Positions 24,280 through 33,360 are shown, numbered from the stretch's first letter. The stretch is 34,370 nt of DNA from Polyangiaceae bacterium (GCA_947502375.1 CANMZR010000003.1:1-34370); one strand, 5' to 3'. Numbers and translations: made by a program. Notes: generated from the sequence alone by a model not told the origin.

Positions 24280-26103
24280 TCAAGCCGCTTGCGCTTTGGA
24301 CCCCGGTCGAGGCGCAGTTTGGGTATCCGGCGTTCGCTTCGCGGTGGAACGGATCGCGGCGACGTCGGTCACCCGAAGTGCGAGCGCGACCAGAATTTCA
24401 GCGGTCATCGCAGCGGTGGGTAGGCGCGGCGAGAGGGTGAAGACGCGCTCATCGGGCTTGCGCCCTAACGTGATTCGAGCACTTCGACTGAGCGCTGCGA
24501 GAGCGAGATCGCAGGCCGAACCCTCGACCACGCGGAGGAGAATTTCAGGCATGGGCACGCGCGCACCCAAGCCGACGGCATAGGTCATCCCGACCTCGAT
24601 CGACGTAAACCCACGCAGGGGCAATCGTGGCACGACCATGAGGCGCAGCTCATCCGCGTCGACGTCGCCCGAGGGAATACGAACCCGCGGGACGAGTCGA
24701 AGCCCGGCCGTCCCGCTGCGTTTACGAAGGTTTTTTACGAGCCTTCGAAAGAATACCGCCGGCTCGACGGCGAGGTCCGGCGGCAGGGTGCCAAGCCGCC
24801 CCGTACCGAACACTGCGAGAACCACCACGACGTCGAGGGCGACCTGGACAGCTTGTTGTGGAGCGCGCGACCAAAGGAGGGTGGCCCCGACGAAAAATGG
24901 CGCCATTGAGAGCAAAAATAGGAGTTTCCCCGAGGTCGTCGCAAGGTCGAGCGGCGCGCCTCGAGGCCGCACGGGCTTCACGAAAGCATCGGCCTCGCTT
25001 ATCGCAAGCCAACGCCCTGGGCCACGGAGGGCCGCGGCCTGATCGAGGCAGGCGACGCCATGGGCCGCCAAGAAAACAGCCATCACAATCGTGAGCGCGC
25101 CGAGAACGGGACGACTGGCGAGCAGCTGTAAATAGATTCCGGCGACCAGGGCACCGGCGGCCATCGGCACGCGCAGCCACTCGGGCCCCGGCACGACCGG
25201 CGGCATGGTGGACTTGGCGGCCGCGGCAAGCCTTCGGACCTGGCGTCCTTTCAGCCCAATCAACAACGCATAGAGGACGAATACGAGAGCCCCAACACCG
25301 CGAAGCGCGCGCCCATGGAGCATCTCGAAAACGGGTTCGAGTGGGGCGGGAAGCGGGTGGAGCAGGTCGGGGGGAAGAGCCAATCCTTCGACGGCCCGTG
25401 CGTCGGCGCGGATCATCCACACGACCGCGGCACCTTCTGGCACGTAAGCACGAACGAGGTCGACCTCATCGCTGGCGCTGGTCCGTCGCACCTCGCTCAA
25501 GAAAGCGACGCCGTCGGCATCTTCCGAAGATTCCACCGCGCGGGGAGCGGTGGGGGCGGGCGGCAGTGAAAATACCACACGCACATTGTCGAGGCCGACG
25601 CCAACGCGTGGACCGTGCCACTCGACGAGCATCATCGCCGCCTCGCGACGAACGAGGCCGCGCCCCTTCAAGTCGGTACGGTAGCGAAAGACGAAGACGT
25701 AAGCCCCGCGGCCCAGGCCCTTTGCATCGTCCACACTGAGGTCGAGATCACGGGCGTCGCTTGGGCTCGCCGGACCATCCGCCTGGAACGGTGCTTCCAC
25801 GAGGGCAAGCTTCAGCGGCACAGCCGAAACCAACGAGTTCCCGAGGGCTTCCGTGGCCGGGACCACGTAAGCATTGGGGAGCGGAACCGCATCCGGGTCG
25901 ACGCTCTTCAAGACGACGCCCCGCTGCCGTTCGTTGCCGTTGAGACGCACTGCGAGACGATGCTCCACCGTCGCGGTACCCGTTGAGTCGAGTTCGATCC
26001 GCACCTCATCGCTGGTGATGCGATTGTCTCGCCACGCGTAAGCGGGCCGCGCAACCGCAAAGCTCGCGAGGGCGCAGAGCCACCAGACAACACGACGAAT
26101 CAT
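24280..26103 (-). CDS. Membrane protein with large extracytoplasmic N-terminal domain, unknown function
   Basis: About 607 aa from ATG 26103 (the ORF track uses GTG 26121). A signal peptide (RRVVWWLCALASFAVARPAYA) precedes a beta-rich domain of about 230 residues that should be outside the cytoplasm (RITSDEVRIELDSTGTATVEHRL). Around five hydrophobic segments follow (ALRGVGALVFVLYALLIGL, RVPMAAGALVAGIYLQLLA, VLGALTIVMAVFLAAHGVAC, LLFLLSMAPFFVGATLLW, VALDVVVVLAVFGTG). A cytoplasmic tail of about 170 residues is last. The arrangement resembles DUF2207-type membrane proteins in outline, but I cannot confirm that family. It may share a transcript with hemH and the TPR metallopeptidase downstream. 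No catalytic motif is visible. Confidence 0.75.
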   Translation of the reverse strand: MIRRVVWWLCALASFAVARPAYAWRDNRITSDEVRIELDSTGTATVEHRLAVRLNGNERQRGVVLKSVDPDAVPLPNAYVVPATEALGNSLVSAVPLKLALVEAPFQADGPASPSDARDLDLSVDDAKGLGRGAYVFVFRYRTDLKGRGLVRREAAMMLVEWHGPRVGVGLDNVRVVFSLPPAPTAPRAVESSEDADGVAFLSEVRRTSASDEVDLVRAYVPEGAAVVWMIRADARAVEGLALPPDLLHPLPAPLEPVFEMLHGRALRGVGALVFVLYALLIGLKGRQVRRLAAAAKSTMPPVVPGPEWLRVPMAAGALVAGIYLQLLASRPVLGALTIVMAVFLAAHGVACLDQAAALRGPGRWLAISEADAFVKPVRPRGAPLDLATTSGKLLFLLSMAPFFVGATLLWSRAPQQAVQVALDVVVVLAVFGTGRLGTLPPDLAVEPAVFFRRLVKNLRKRSGTAGLRLVPRVRIPSGDVDADELRLMVVPRLPLRGFTSIEVGMTYAVGLGARVPMPEILLRVVEGSACDLALAALSRSARITLGRKPDERVFTLSPRLPTAAMTAEILVALALRVTDVAAIRSTAKRTPDTQTAPRPGSKAQAA

Positions 26104-26252
26104 GACACCCTTGGTTCCCACTTTCCGGCGGTACTGGCCAAGTTAAAACGCTGAAAGGATAGCGATCGGGGCCTAAGGCAACGAGTCCGGTGGAGCGGGT
26201 ATCGAGAGGGTATTGGCCCGCCTTGAATTGTTCACAGTCGCCGGGATCGTGC

Positions 26253-26277
26253 CGAGCCCGCAACGCCGGCGGGCTCG
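26253..26277. promoter_or_regulatory. 9-bp-stem inverted repeat in the leader of the sigma-factor operon
   Basis: CGAGCCCGC-AACGCCG-GCGGGCTCG is a perfect 9-bp inverted repeat with a 7-base loop, ending 26 bp before the ATG at 26304. GTGCC lies on both sides. There is no T-tract after it, so it is more likely a regulator-binding site or an mRNA leader structure than a terminator. Confidence 0.55.
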
Positions 26278-26303
26278 TGCCGATAACCCATCGTGAGAGC
26301 ATT

Positions 26304-26573
26304 ATGAACACCGACATCACGGATGATATTTTCGAGTCCCGGATCCGCACCGGAATTCCCATGGTTCGAAGCGCCGCGTGCCGCACCTGGTCCGCCATTC
26401 GCTGCGGCTGTGAATTCGACGCGTTGGTCGACGCCGGCGCCTGCGTGCTCGTTCGAGTCGCAACTCAAGCGGCCAACGACAACGAGTTCATGGAGCGCTT
26501 GCTGCGCGATTTACCCGACGCTTTGCGACACGCCGCGAACGACGCGGTCAAGGCACGAAAGAGCTCACTGTGA
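26304..26573 (+). CDS. Small 89-aa protein of unknown function, coupled to a sigma factor
   Basis: The ORF track runs from 26190, but ATG 26304 follows GTGAGAGCATT (GAGAG as a ribosome site) and gives an 89-aa protein. It has no membrane segment or signal peptide. The sequence is mixed: acidic and polar at the start (MNTDITDDIFESRIRTG), four Cys in the first half (CRTWSAIRCGCEFDALVDAGAC), and amphipathic helix-like stretches at the end (EFMERLLRDLPDALRHAANDAVKA). I do not recognise a family. Its TGA overlaps the GTG of the sigma-factor gene by 4 bp (GTGA at 26570), so the two are almost certainly translated together. A role as an accessory or anti-sigma-type partner is an obvious idea, but nothing in the sequence proves it. 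Confidence 0.65.
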   Translation: MNTDITDDIFESRIRTGIPMVRSAACRTWSAIRCGCEFDALVDAGACVLVRVATQAANDNEFMERLLRDLPDALRHAANDAVKARKSSL

Positions 26574-27154
26574 CGCCCGCGGTATGTCAGGGCAGCCCCA
26601 AACTCGGTCGGCCGGAAGTCGCCTTGGTGGCCCAAGTGGCGCAAGCGATGGCCCGGCGCCTCTGGCATCGGCCGAACGCGTGCGACCTCGAAAGCCTCGG
26701 ACTCGTCGTTCTGTGCGAGGCCGCAGAACACTACGATCCGTCACGAACCGCCTTCGCTCCATACCTCGTCGAACGGCTGCGCTGGGCGATGGTGAGCGAC
26801 GCGCGACGAGCTGCGCGACGAGAACGGCTGCTCGATGAGGCCACTCCAAGCCAACCGGCAAGGCGGCCCCGGGGAGGCTCCCAAGATGAGGGTTCGGAGT
26901 CCCAGGAGCGGGACGCCGAGCCCCTCGTGGATCCCGAAACGGCGGCGGAAAAACAGCTCCTTCGCGCGCGCCTGCACGACGCCCTAGCGAAGCTTCCAGG
27001 GGAAGCCCGCTCGGTCTTGATAGGACACTACTTCGGCGGTCAGAGTCTCGAGGCGGTCGCAAGCGAGCTTGGGCGCAGCAAAGCAACGGTGACACGCATT
27101 CATCAGGCCGGACTGCGCGAGCTCGCGCTCAGCCTCGGCATGCCGTTGGAATAG
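26570..27154 (+). CDS. Sigma-70-family RNA polymerase sigma factor (compact, regions 2 and 4)
   Basis: 194 aa. Region 2 is visible in the first 85 residues: DLESLGLVVLCEAAEHYDPSRTAFAPYLVERLRWAMVSDARRAARR matches the helix that binds the beta-prime clamp and the -10 element. A charged Ser/Gln/Pro-rich linker of about 30 residues (TPSQPARRPRGGSQDEGSESQE) follows. Region 4 has LPGEARSVLIGHYFGGQSLEAVASELGRSKATVTRIHQAG, a typical helix-turn-helix for the -35 element. No region 1.1 or full region 3 is seen, so it belongs among alternative or ECF-like/FliA-like factors. It starts at GTG 26570 with a 4-bp overlap with the 89-aa gene. No classical anti-sigma gene with a membrane segment is adjacent. 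Promoter targets are unknown. Confidence 0.88.
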   Translation: MTPAVCQGSPKLGRPEVALVAQVAQAMARRLWHRPNACDLESLGLVVLCEAAEHYDPSRTAFAPYLVERLRWAMVSDARRAARRERLLDEATPSQPARRPRGGSQDEGSESQERDAEPLVDPETAAEKQLLRARLHDALAKLPGEARSVLIGHYFGGQSLEAVASELGRSKATVTRIHQAGLRELALSLGMPLE

Positions 27155-27199
27155 GCGCGCCGTTCGATGGCGAAACCATGAGCGAGGGAGCTCCGCGGG

Positions 27200-28024
27200 T
27201 CAGCTTTCCTTCGAGCCGGACATCAGCTCGACGATGATCCCCGCCGTCTCTTCCACGGTGCGTGCCGTCATGTTCACGATGGGCCACGTCGCGTGGGCAG
27301 CGAACACCGCCTCCGCTTCGAGGATCTCGCGCTCGACATGGACTCGAATTCGCGTGTCGGAAGGCATCCCGAGTCGGCGCAGCTGTTCTTCCCGCATCTC
27401 TGTGAGGCGGTCCACGTCAATGGTGAGCGCAACAATACGCCCGGGGGCGACGGCCTCGAACTCGGCCGGCAACGGCTTGCCCGCCCTCAGCGCATAGTTG
27501 GCGACTTTCAATCCACGCTGAGCGAGCACCATCGCGACAGGGGTCTTCGAGGTTCGCGGCAAGCCGACAATCACGATGTCCGCTTTGACGAAGTTCTGCG
27601 GGTCGCGCCCAGCGTCACTCCGCACCGTGAATTCGACGGCTTCGATGCGACGAAAGTACTCCGCGCTGAGTGGCAGGAGCGTGCCCGGACGTTGCACCGG
27701 CTGGTCACCGAGAAAGCTCTCGAGCTTGCCAATCACGCCACCGATGACGTCGATCGCTTCGATTCCTAGCTCCACGGTCTGCATGTGAATGAAGCTCGAC
27801 AGCTCGGGACTCACCACCGAAAACACCAAGAGCGCGCTGTCCGCCGCGACTTGTCGCAAGATCGGCTCAGCACGCTCCTTCGTGCGGACTCGAGCGTGGC
27901 GTCGTAGCTCGACGTCACCCATTGGAAATTGCAGCAAAGCGGCACGGATCACGCGTTCAGCGGTCTCCCCCGTCGAGTCACTCAGCACGTCGATGTATCG
28001 GATCTCTGGCATCTGGTCGCTCAC
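27200..28024 (-). CDS. ppsR: Pyruvate phosphate dikinase / PEP synthase regulatory protein (PSRP, DUF299)
   Basis: 274 aa, the normal size for this family (about 270). It is a bifunctional kinase/phosphorylase that inactivates and reactivates pyruvate phosphate dikinase or PEP synthase by reversible threonine phosphorylation. Signatures include VLSDSTGETAERVIRAAL at the N-terminus and the P-loop-like VGLPRTSKTPV (about 153-163) conserved in all members. GKPLPAEFEAV and WPIVNMTARTVEETAGII end the protein. It starts at GTG 28024 or ATG 28012; the latter is preceded by GAGCGACCAG. It follows dnaJ by 34 bp and may be the last gene of the ligase-dnaJ-ppsR operon. The target PPDK or PpsA gene is not in the window, so PPDK versus PpsA control cannot be told. 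Confidence 0.94.
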   Translation of the reverse strand: MSDQMPEIRYIDVLSDSTGETAERVIRAALLQFPMGDVELRRHARVRTKERAEPILRQVAADSALLVFSVVSPELSSFIHMQTVELGIEAIDVIGGVIGKLESFLGDQPVQRPGTLLPLSAEYFRRIEAVEFTVRSDAGRDPQNFVKADIVIVGLPRTSKTPVAMVLAQRGLKVANYALRAGKPLPAEFEAVAPGRIVALTIDVDRLTEMREEQLRRLGMPSDTRIRVHVEREILEAEAVFAAHATWPIVNMTARTVEETAGIIVELMSGSKES

Positions 28025-28058
28025 ACTCGTCGTTGGTCACAGAAGTTTGCTTGAGGAT

Positions 28059-29162
28059 TCAGTTGAACAGATCTTTCAGCTTGTCCAAAAAAGTCCGCTG
28101 TTGCGGCTGGACAGCTTCGCCGAGTTCTTTGGCAAGCTCTTCGACGAGCACCTTTTGTCGCTCCGTGAGATTCGTCGGGATCTCCACTTGCACCTCGACG
28201 AGTTGATCCCCGCGACCGCCCATCACACGCTTTGGGATCCCCTTGCCGCGAACCCGCAAGGTGGTTCCCGATTGGGTTCCAGGTGGAACGCGCAGCAGCC
28301 CCTTCCCTTCCAGGGTCGGGATCTCAACCTCGTCGCCGAGGACCGCTTGGGCAAACGTGATCGGCAGACCACAGAGAACGTTGTCACCGGCGCGCCGAAA
28401 AAATTGGTGCGGTTTCACACCCACGAGCAGCTCGAGGTCCCCGGCGCGCCGGCTCTTCATCAGGTTGCCCTTACCCTCGATCCGACGCGTGGACCCCGCC
28501 TCGACGCCCGCCGCAATGTCGACCTCGAGGGTTGCCCGCTTCGAGCAGAGACCCACGCCATTGCAAGTGCGGCAAGGCTCCGAGACGACGCGACCTGAGC
28601 CCTGACAGCGGCTGCAGCCCCGCTCGATGTGGATCGGAAAAACGCCTTGCTGTAGGCGAACTTTTCCTCGACCGCCGCACGCAGCGCACGACGAGAGTTC
28701 GCTGCCCGGCACCCCTCCAGAGCCGCTGCAGTCATCGCACGTCGTCACCCGATCGTACGAGATGGTCTTTGTGCAACCGAACGCAGCTTCGTCAAAACTG
28801 AGCTGAATTTCAACCCGTACGTCCCCACGATCGCCAACGCGAATACCGAGAGCATCGAGCAAATCACCGAAGATCCCATCGACATTGAGATCGCTGAAGT
28901 CGGTCGGCATGCCTTGAAAAGGGGAACCGGAACCGCCTCCGCCACCCAGGCCCGCGGCGCCAAAACGGTCGTACATGGCGCGCTTTTTGGGGTCGCTCAA
29001 AATTTGGTAGGCAGCGTTGATCTCTTTGAAGCGCTGGAGCGCCTGTTCATCCCCCGGATTGCGATCCGGGTGGTGCTCCTTGCCCTGCTTGCGGAAGGCG
29101 CCTTTGATGTCACCCTCCGTCGCGTTACGCGGCAGGCCGAGAATGTCGTAAGGGTCTTTCAT
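28059..29162 (-). CDS. dnaJ: DnaJ-family co-chaperone (type I, J domain plus zinc fingers)
   Basis: 367 aa from ATG 29162 (MKDPYDILGLPRNATEGDIK). The ORF track extends 56 residues further upstream into the preceding ligase gene, which is not coding here. The J domain has KEHHPDRNPGD with the HPD needed to stimulate DnaK. A Gly-rich segment (LGGGGGSGSPFQG) follows. The zinc region has four CxxCxGxG repeats (CDDCSGSGG, CAACGGRGK, CSRCQGSGR, CRTCNGVGL), and the C-terminal substrate-binding domains end in LDKLKDLFN. It cooperates with DnaK/GrpE, not encoded here, to bind unfolded proteins. The ATG overlaps the upstream ligase stop by 4 bp (ATGA), and ppsR follows. It may be a second DnaJ copy because the usual dnaK/grpE partners are missing. 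Confidence 0.93.
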   Translation of the reverse strand: MKDPYDILGLPRNATEGDIKGAFRKQGKEHHPDRNPGDEQALQRFKEINAAYQILSDPKKRAMYDRFGAAGLGGGGGSGSPFQGMPTDFSDLNVDGIFGDLLDALGIRVGDRGDVRVEIQLSFDEAAFGCTKTISYDRVTTCDDCSGSGGVPGSELSSCAACGGRGKVRLQQGVFPIHIERGCSRCQGSGRVVSEPCRTCNGVGLCSKRATLEVDIAAGVEAGSTRRIEGKGNLMKSRRAGDLELLVGVKPHQFFRRAGDNVLCGLPITFAQAVLGDEVEIPTLEGKGLLRVPPGTQSGTTLRVRGKGIPKRVMGGRGDQLVEVQVEIPTNLTERQKVLVEELAKELGEAVQPQQRTFLDKLKDLFN

Positions 29163-30898
29163 CTCGCGGAGCCCGTCTTGGACGATGCGTCCGGCAGCGT
29201 CCTGGACATCGAAGCCGGCTGGGGCTCGCGCAGCTCGCGCTTCAAGATTTTTCCAGTCGGATTCCGGGGCAGCCTTTCGAGCACGGTCACGCCGCGAGGC
29301 CGCTTCGGGCCAGCCAGCCGCTCGCGGCAAAACTCAAGGAGCAGACCCTCGTCGACGACCAGGCCCGCTCGCGGCTCGACGAAAGCGTGAACGCGCTCGC
29401 CCCACTCGAGGTCAGGCAGTCCCACCACCGCCACATCGCCGACACTCGGAAACTCAGCCAGGACACTCTCGACCTCGCGAGGGTAAACATTCACGCCTCC
29501 GGAGATGATCATGTCGCGCTTGCGACCTTCGATGAAAAGGTAGCCGCGAGCGTCTCTTCGGGCGAGATCCCCGACCGAAAAGTATCCCTCGCGCATCGAC
29601 TCGTCGGTGGCCGCCCGATTGGCGTGGTAGCCCGCGACCAGGTTGCCACTCTTGACAAAAAGCTCGCCGACTTCACCAGGGGCGACCGACTCGCCCGCCT
29701 CGTCCAGAAGGCGAACGTCATTGCCAGCGATCACCCGCCCAATGGTACCTGGAGCAACTCGAAGATCGTGCGGTTTCGCAAGCGTGACGAGGCCCGTTTC
29801 TGTCGCACCGTAAAAATTGTAAAGTTTGTCACCGTAGGCAGCCATCGTGCGTTCTGCGAGCGCACCCGAAAGTGGAGCGCCACCACTGAACAAGGCCACG
29901 AGGCTCGACGTGTCGGTCGCCCGCACGGCGTCCGGGCCAAGCTCGAGTGTGCGAAAGAGCTGAGTCGGAACGACGGCAGAGTGATGAATTCGATAACGTT
30001 CGAGAGCCGCGAGAAATGCGCGTGGCTCAAAGTCCAGCAAGACGACGGTGTTGCCGAGCAGAAACGAGAGCCCCACAAACCCAAACGCCGTCGCGTGGTA
30101 GAGCGGGCAGACCGCCAGGTGACGCTGCCCAATTCGGAAGGGGGTCTCCGCCAAAAAACCAAGGATTTGAAGAGTGGACGACCGATCAAATTTGCGGACC
30201 GCGCCCTTCGGCTTACCCGTGGTACCGGACGTGTAGATGACGAACGACGCGTTCGCGCTCGCCGACTCGTTCACGACCCCGTCGGTCGTGGCATCGAGCA
30301 GCTCGTCATAACTTGGAAACCCAGGGACGACCGCACCCACGCTGATGGCCCGCGTGCCGACCGAGTGGGTGGAGTTCAGGAGAGCCGCCCGCACGACGGA
30401 CACACCGTCAGCCGAAAAAAAAGCAGCTTTTGCCTTCGAATTCTCCAGCAAAAAACCTAGCTCTGGTGCCGTCGAACGGGACGAGACGGCGACCGCCGAG
30501 CCCCCAAGCCGACTGAGAGCAAGCTGTAGAAAAACAAACTCGGGCCCGTTCTCGAGCATCACGAGGACGGGATCGCCCGGGCCCACCCCGAGCCGCACGA
30601 GCATGCGAACCGTGCGGTCGACCAGCCGGTCAAACTCGGCGAACGAAAAGCGCCGGCCGGACTGAGCGTCGATCAACGCGGTGCGGTGGGGCGAATTGGC
30701 CGCGTGGAAACGCACCGTCATCGAGGGGGTCAAACGTCCTCGGCCTCGTAGCAACGCCAGGATCCCCGAGAGCGCGAGGTCATCAAGGAGGCCGGTCTGG
30801 GCGAGAAAACGCCGCGCCTTCACGGCACGCAGCAGTTCCTCGCGACCGAAGTCGCGACCGGCCTGCCAGATGCGAGACGGGTCGAACATCGGGGTCAT
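29159..30898 (-). CDS. AMP-dependent acyl-CoA synthetase/ligase
   Basis: 579 aa ANL-superfamily enzyme that would activate a carboxylic (probably fatty or similar) acid as an adenylate and transfer it to CoA. Motifs: VIYTSGTTGKPKGAVRK (P-loop A3), CPLYHATAFGFVGLSFLLG, NFYGATETGLVTLAKP (A5), SVGDLARRD, GRKRDMIISGGVNVYPREVE and the catalytic-lysine region NPTGKILKRELR near the end. The hydrophobic N-terminus (about 25-55) and the roughly 20-residue tail after the lysine are extra. Unlike the ligase at 10052, it has the usual TSGTTGKPKG and no adjacent carrier protein, so CoA is the likelier acceptor. ATG 30898 starts it; dnaJ and ppsR follow in the same operon. It is divergent from the lipoprotein gene 48 bp away. 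Confidence 0.9.
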   Translation of the reverse strand: MTPMFDPSRIWQAGRDFGREELLRAVKARRFLAQTGLLDDLALSGILALLRGRGRLTPSMTVRFHAANSPHRTALIDAQSGRRFSFAEFDRLVDRTVRMLVRLGVGPGDPVLVMLENGPEFVFLQLALSRLGGSAVAVSSRSTAPELGFLLENSKAKAAFFSADGVSVVRAALLNSTHSVGTRAISVGAVVPGFPSYDELLDATTDGVVNESASANASFVIYTSGTTGKPKGAVRKFDRSSTLQILGFLAETPFRIGQRHLAVCPLYHATAFGFVGLSFLLGNTVVLLDFEPRAFLAALERYRIHHSAVVPTQLFRTLELGPDAVRATDTSSLVALFSGGAPLSGALAERTMAAYGDKLYNFYGATETGLVTLAKPHDLRVAPGTIGRVIAGNDVRLLDEAGESVAPGEVGELFVKSGNLVAGYHANRAATDESMREGYFSVGDLARRDARGYLFIEGRKRDMIISGGVNVYPREVESVLAEFPSVGDVAVVGLPDLEWGERVHAFVEPRAGLVVDEGLLLEFCRERLAGPKRPRGVTVLERLPRNPTGKILKRELREPQPASMSRTLPDASSKTGSAR

Positions 30899-30946
30899 TC
30901 TAGCCCCGAAACCGCGGCGAAGTCGGCTGTAAATACGCTAACTTCT

Positions 30947-33208
30947 GTGGCGTGCTACGGTTCGGCCGTGCCTCATTGGAGCCTCGTCCCTCGCCCGCGG
31001 CTTCGGCCGTTCGCTCACGCTGCCGCCCTCTTGCTCGGGGTCACTGGCTGTCATGCTGGCGCCGCGCCCGCGCACCCGACAGCGGAAACTCAGGCGACGG
31101 TGGGCCGTCCGAACAACCTGAAAAACGCTCATTTTGCCGAGGCCGCACACGAGCTGCTCCGCGATGGCAAGCGAACGCCCGCGCGGGCAGCTCGACTTTC
31201 GTCGGTGGTCCGATTGCAGCTCGAACACGCTGGCGCGCTTTTCGCGCGAGGCCTGGACGTCCGGGGTGCGAACGCGGTGGTGGGCGCATTTTTTTTCCTT
31301 CGCAGCGACGAAGCCAATGACGCGCTCATCGACGCCGCAAGCCTCGGAGCCATCGATGGCGCCATCCGCCGCTTCAGTGCGCGTGGCAACGAAGGTCGAA
31401 CGCTGGCACTCCTGGCGTTGAAGGGCAGGCTCGTCACCGCAGGAAGTCGTCAAGAGCAGGACATCAAAGGGCACGTTGATGCGCTGCAAAAGTGGACGGA
31501 ACAGACGCGCACCGGCGGTCCGATGCAAGTGCTGACCGCCGCCCAAAAACAGGCTGTTTCGAGAGCGCTCTTTGAGCCCAGCCCCGCGCACCTAACCCGC
31601 GCCGTGGACGCGGTCTCGAAGTGGATCGAGCAGGCCGTGGCCATCAACGTCGCGTTCCAGGAAACGCGCCAGACGCCGGACCACGACGAGGCCATCGAGG
31701 CCTTTCGCGCGCTACAAAACGGAGCCTACGTGATGGCGGCGCTTTACTTGCGACAAGGTCTCGCCGTCGAATCGCTAGCGGCCATCGAGGGCTCTGCGGC
31801 TAGCCGGATCGCGCGGCCTGGTTTTTTTTCAAAGTTGCGCGCCGCAGCCGTCGACGGTCGGGCGGAGGACTGGCGAATGCTCGCGCGCGAGGTAGGCCAG
31901 ATTGGCTCCGACACCGAATCCGAAGAGGGGCCCCTCGAAGCGGAAATTCTAGATGCGTCCATGTGGGGGATTGGCCTCGAAGCCTACCGGCGCGATCCGA
32001 AGAGCCTCGCTATCGCCCACCTTTTGGCCAACGAACTCATCGAACATGAACTGCCGGAAGTGGCGCCGCTCGTGCTCGCGGACGCACTCGGAGCGAAGCC
32101 GGCAGCCGCCTCTCTCAGCAGTGCTCTCGAGCTTGTCGCCAACGCGCTCAACGTGGATGTCCGCGAAGGCTCGGTTGACTCGGCCCGCCGTATATTCGCG
32201 GCTTCAGCTCGACTTTTTGCGCTCGCGGACTCGAAGCTTTACGAAAACACGCTGCTGACGACGGCGGCCTCGCTGCGGCAGCGAATGGCGGCTCTGGAGC
32301 TGCGCGCTGGGAACGCCGATGCCGCGCGAACGCTGATGCTCGAAGCGCTGAAAGTGGAGCCGACCGTCTCGGGGCTGACGACGCTCGCCACGCTCCAACG
32401 CCAGCTCGGCGATACGGGGGCTGCCCTCGAAACAGCCGAGCGCGCGTTTCAGCTGGGGTCCCATGGAGCAGCCGAACTTGCCGCCGCGCAGGCACGGCTC
32501 TTGGCGTTTGAAATCCACCGCGATGCCGGCGCCGAAGATGCTGCACGCCGGGCGTTGGACGACGCCTTAGGGGTTGTCCTCGTCGTCCGCCGACTCGGCC
32601 GCTCGAGTGAACTTGGGGTCGGTGCGGAGACGACGCTCGCGCGAGTCTTCGACGGCTACGGCGAACACGAGCGAGCTTCGCAAGCGATGGCGCGGGCCTT
32701 GGACCTGGCCGAGCAGCACCCGAGCGTCCTCGCGCAGACGATGCTGGCCGCGATTGCGCGTGCTGTGACGCAGCGGCAGGTGACGGAAGGACGCGCCGCA
32801 TTGGGTCGCGGGATCAAGGCGGACACGGACACGGACTCGCTCGTCTACGGTGCATTGTGGCTCAACGCCCTCGAGCGCTCCGTCGGCGCAACCTCGGATG
32901 GAAAGGTCGAGCGCGTATTCGCTGAAGCCGTCAACGGTGAGAGCTGGACGACGCGACTTGCGCGCTGGGCAGGTGGCGGAGTGACGGACGAAGAACTCGT
33001 AAAAGCAGCAAAAAACCACGCCGATCGAGTGGAAGCTGAATTTTATGTGGCGTTGCGAGCTCGTACAACGAACGGCGCCGGCGCTGAATTGCGCATGACG
33101 AAACTCGCGCAGAACCCGCTCGTTGACCTTTTCGAGGTGCGCCTCGCGCGGGACCTCCTTGCTCGGCAACTCAAGCTCCCGCTCCCAGACCGCGTCACCC
33201 TTCCTTAG
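30947..33208 (+). CDS. Large alpha-helical (TPR-like) lipoprotein, unknown function
   Basis: 753 aa. The N-terminus is basic (HWSLVPRPRLRPFAHA), then hydrophobic (AALLLGVTGC), ending in a lipobox (VTGC), so it should be lipid-modified and exported. The rest is nearly all helical, with many short Ala/Leu-rich pairs (RRALDDALGVVLVVRRLG, LMLEALKVEPTVSGLTTLATL, LQRQLGDTGAALETAERAFQLG) like degenerate TPRs, so a scaffold function is likely. A conserved family is not recognised. The start is GTG 30947 or GTG 30968; the first gives a longer n-region. It is divergent from the acyl-CoA ligase gene by 48 bp. No catalytic motif is visible. Proteins of this kind often serve in outer-membrane complexes of myxobacteria, but that is only a general analogy. 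Confidence 0.78.
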   Translation: MACYGSAVPHWSLVPRPRLRPFAHAAALLLGVTGCHAGAAPAHPTAETQATVGRPNNLKNAHFAEAAHELLRDGKRTPARAARLSSVVRLQLEHAGALFARGLDVRGANAVVGAFFFLRSDEANDALIDAASLGAIDGAIRRFSARGNEGRTLALLALKGRLVTAGSRQEQDIKGHVDALQKWTEQTRTGGPMQVLTAAQKQAVSRALFEPSPAHLTRAVDAVSKWIEQAVAINVAFQETRQTPDHDEAIEAFRALQNGAYVMAALYLRQGLAVESLAAIEGSAASRIARPGFFSKLRAAAVDGRAEDWRMLAREVGQIGSDTESEEGPLEAEILDASMWGIGLEAYRRDPKSLAIAHLLANELIEHELPEVAPLVLADALGAKPAAASLSSALELVANALNVDVREGSVDSARRIFAASARLFALADSKLYENTLLTTAASLRQRMAALELRAGNADAARTLMLEALKVEPTVSGLTTLATLQRQLGDTGAALETAERAFQLGSHGAAELAAAQARLLAFEIHRDAGAEDAARRALDDALGVVLVVRRLGRSSELGVGAETTLARVFDGYGEHERASQAMARALDLAEQHPSVLAQTMLAAIARAVTQRQVTEGRAALGRGIKADTDTDSLVYGALWLNALERSVGATSDGKVERVFAEAVNGESWTTRLARWAGGGVTDEELVKAAKNHADRVEAEFYVALRARTTNGAGAELRMTKLAQNPLVDLFEVRLARDLLARQLKLPLPDRVTLP

Positions 33209-33314
33209 CTAGACCCTCGCCACGATGCTTGTTGGCTCTTCGGGCGGGTTCGCGGAAGGCACAGGAAGTGCCTATCGCTCGCGCGTGTTATTTAATAAAA
33301 AATGCCTAGGGATT

Positions 33315-33333
33315 CGTCGCTCGCGACGCTTTT
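33315..33333 (+). terminator. Weak intrinsic terminator candidate after the lipoprotein gene
   Basis: CGTCG-CTCG-CGACG, followed by C and TTTT, forms a 5-bp stem with a 4-base loop about 107 bp after the lipoprotein stop. The stem and T-tract are both short, so termination strength is doubtful. Confidence 0.3.
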
Positions 33334-33360
33334 GGGCGAGGGTCCCCCGCGTTGGCCAAT

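Noticed and set aside
29387-30460. 357-aa plus-strand ORF
   Set aside because: Antisense of the acyl-CoA ligase, which has all ANL motifs.
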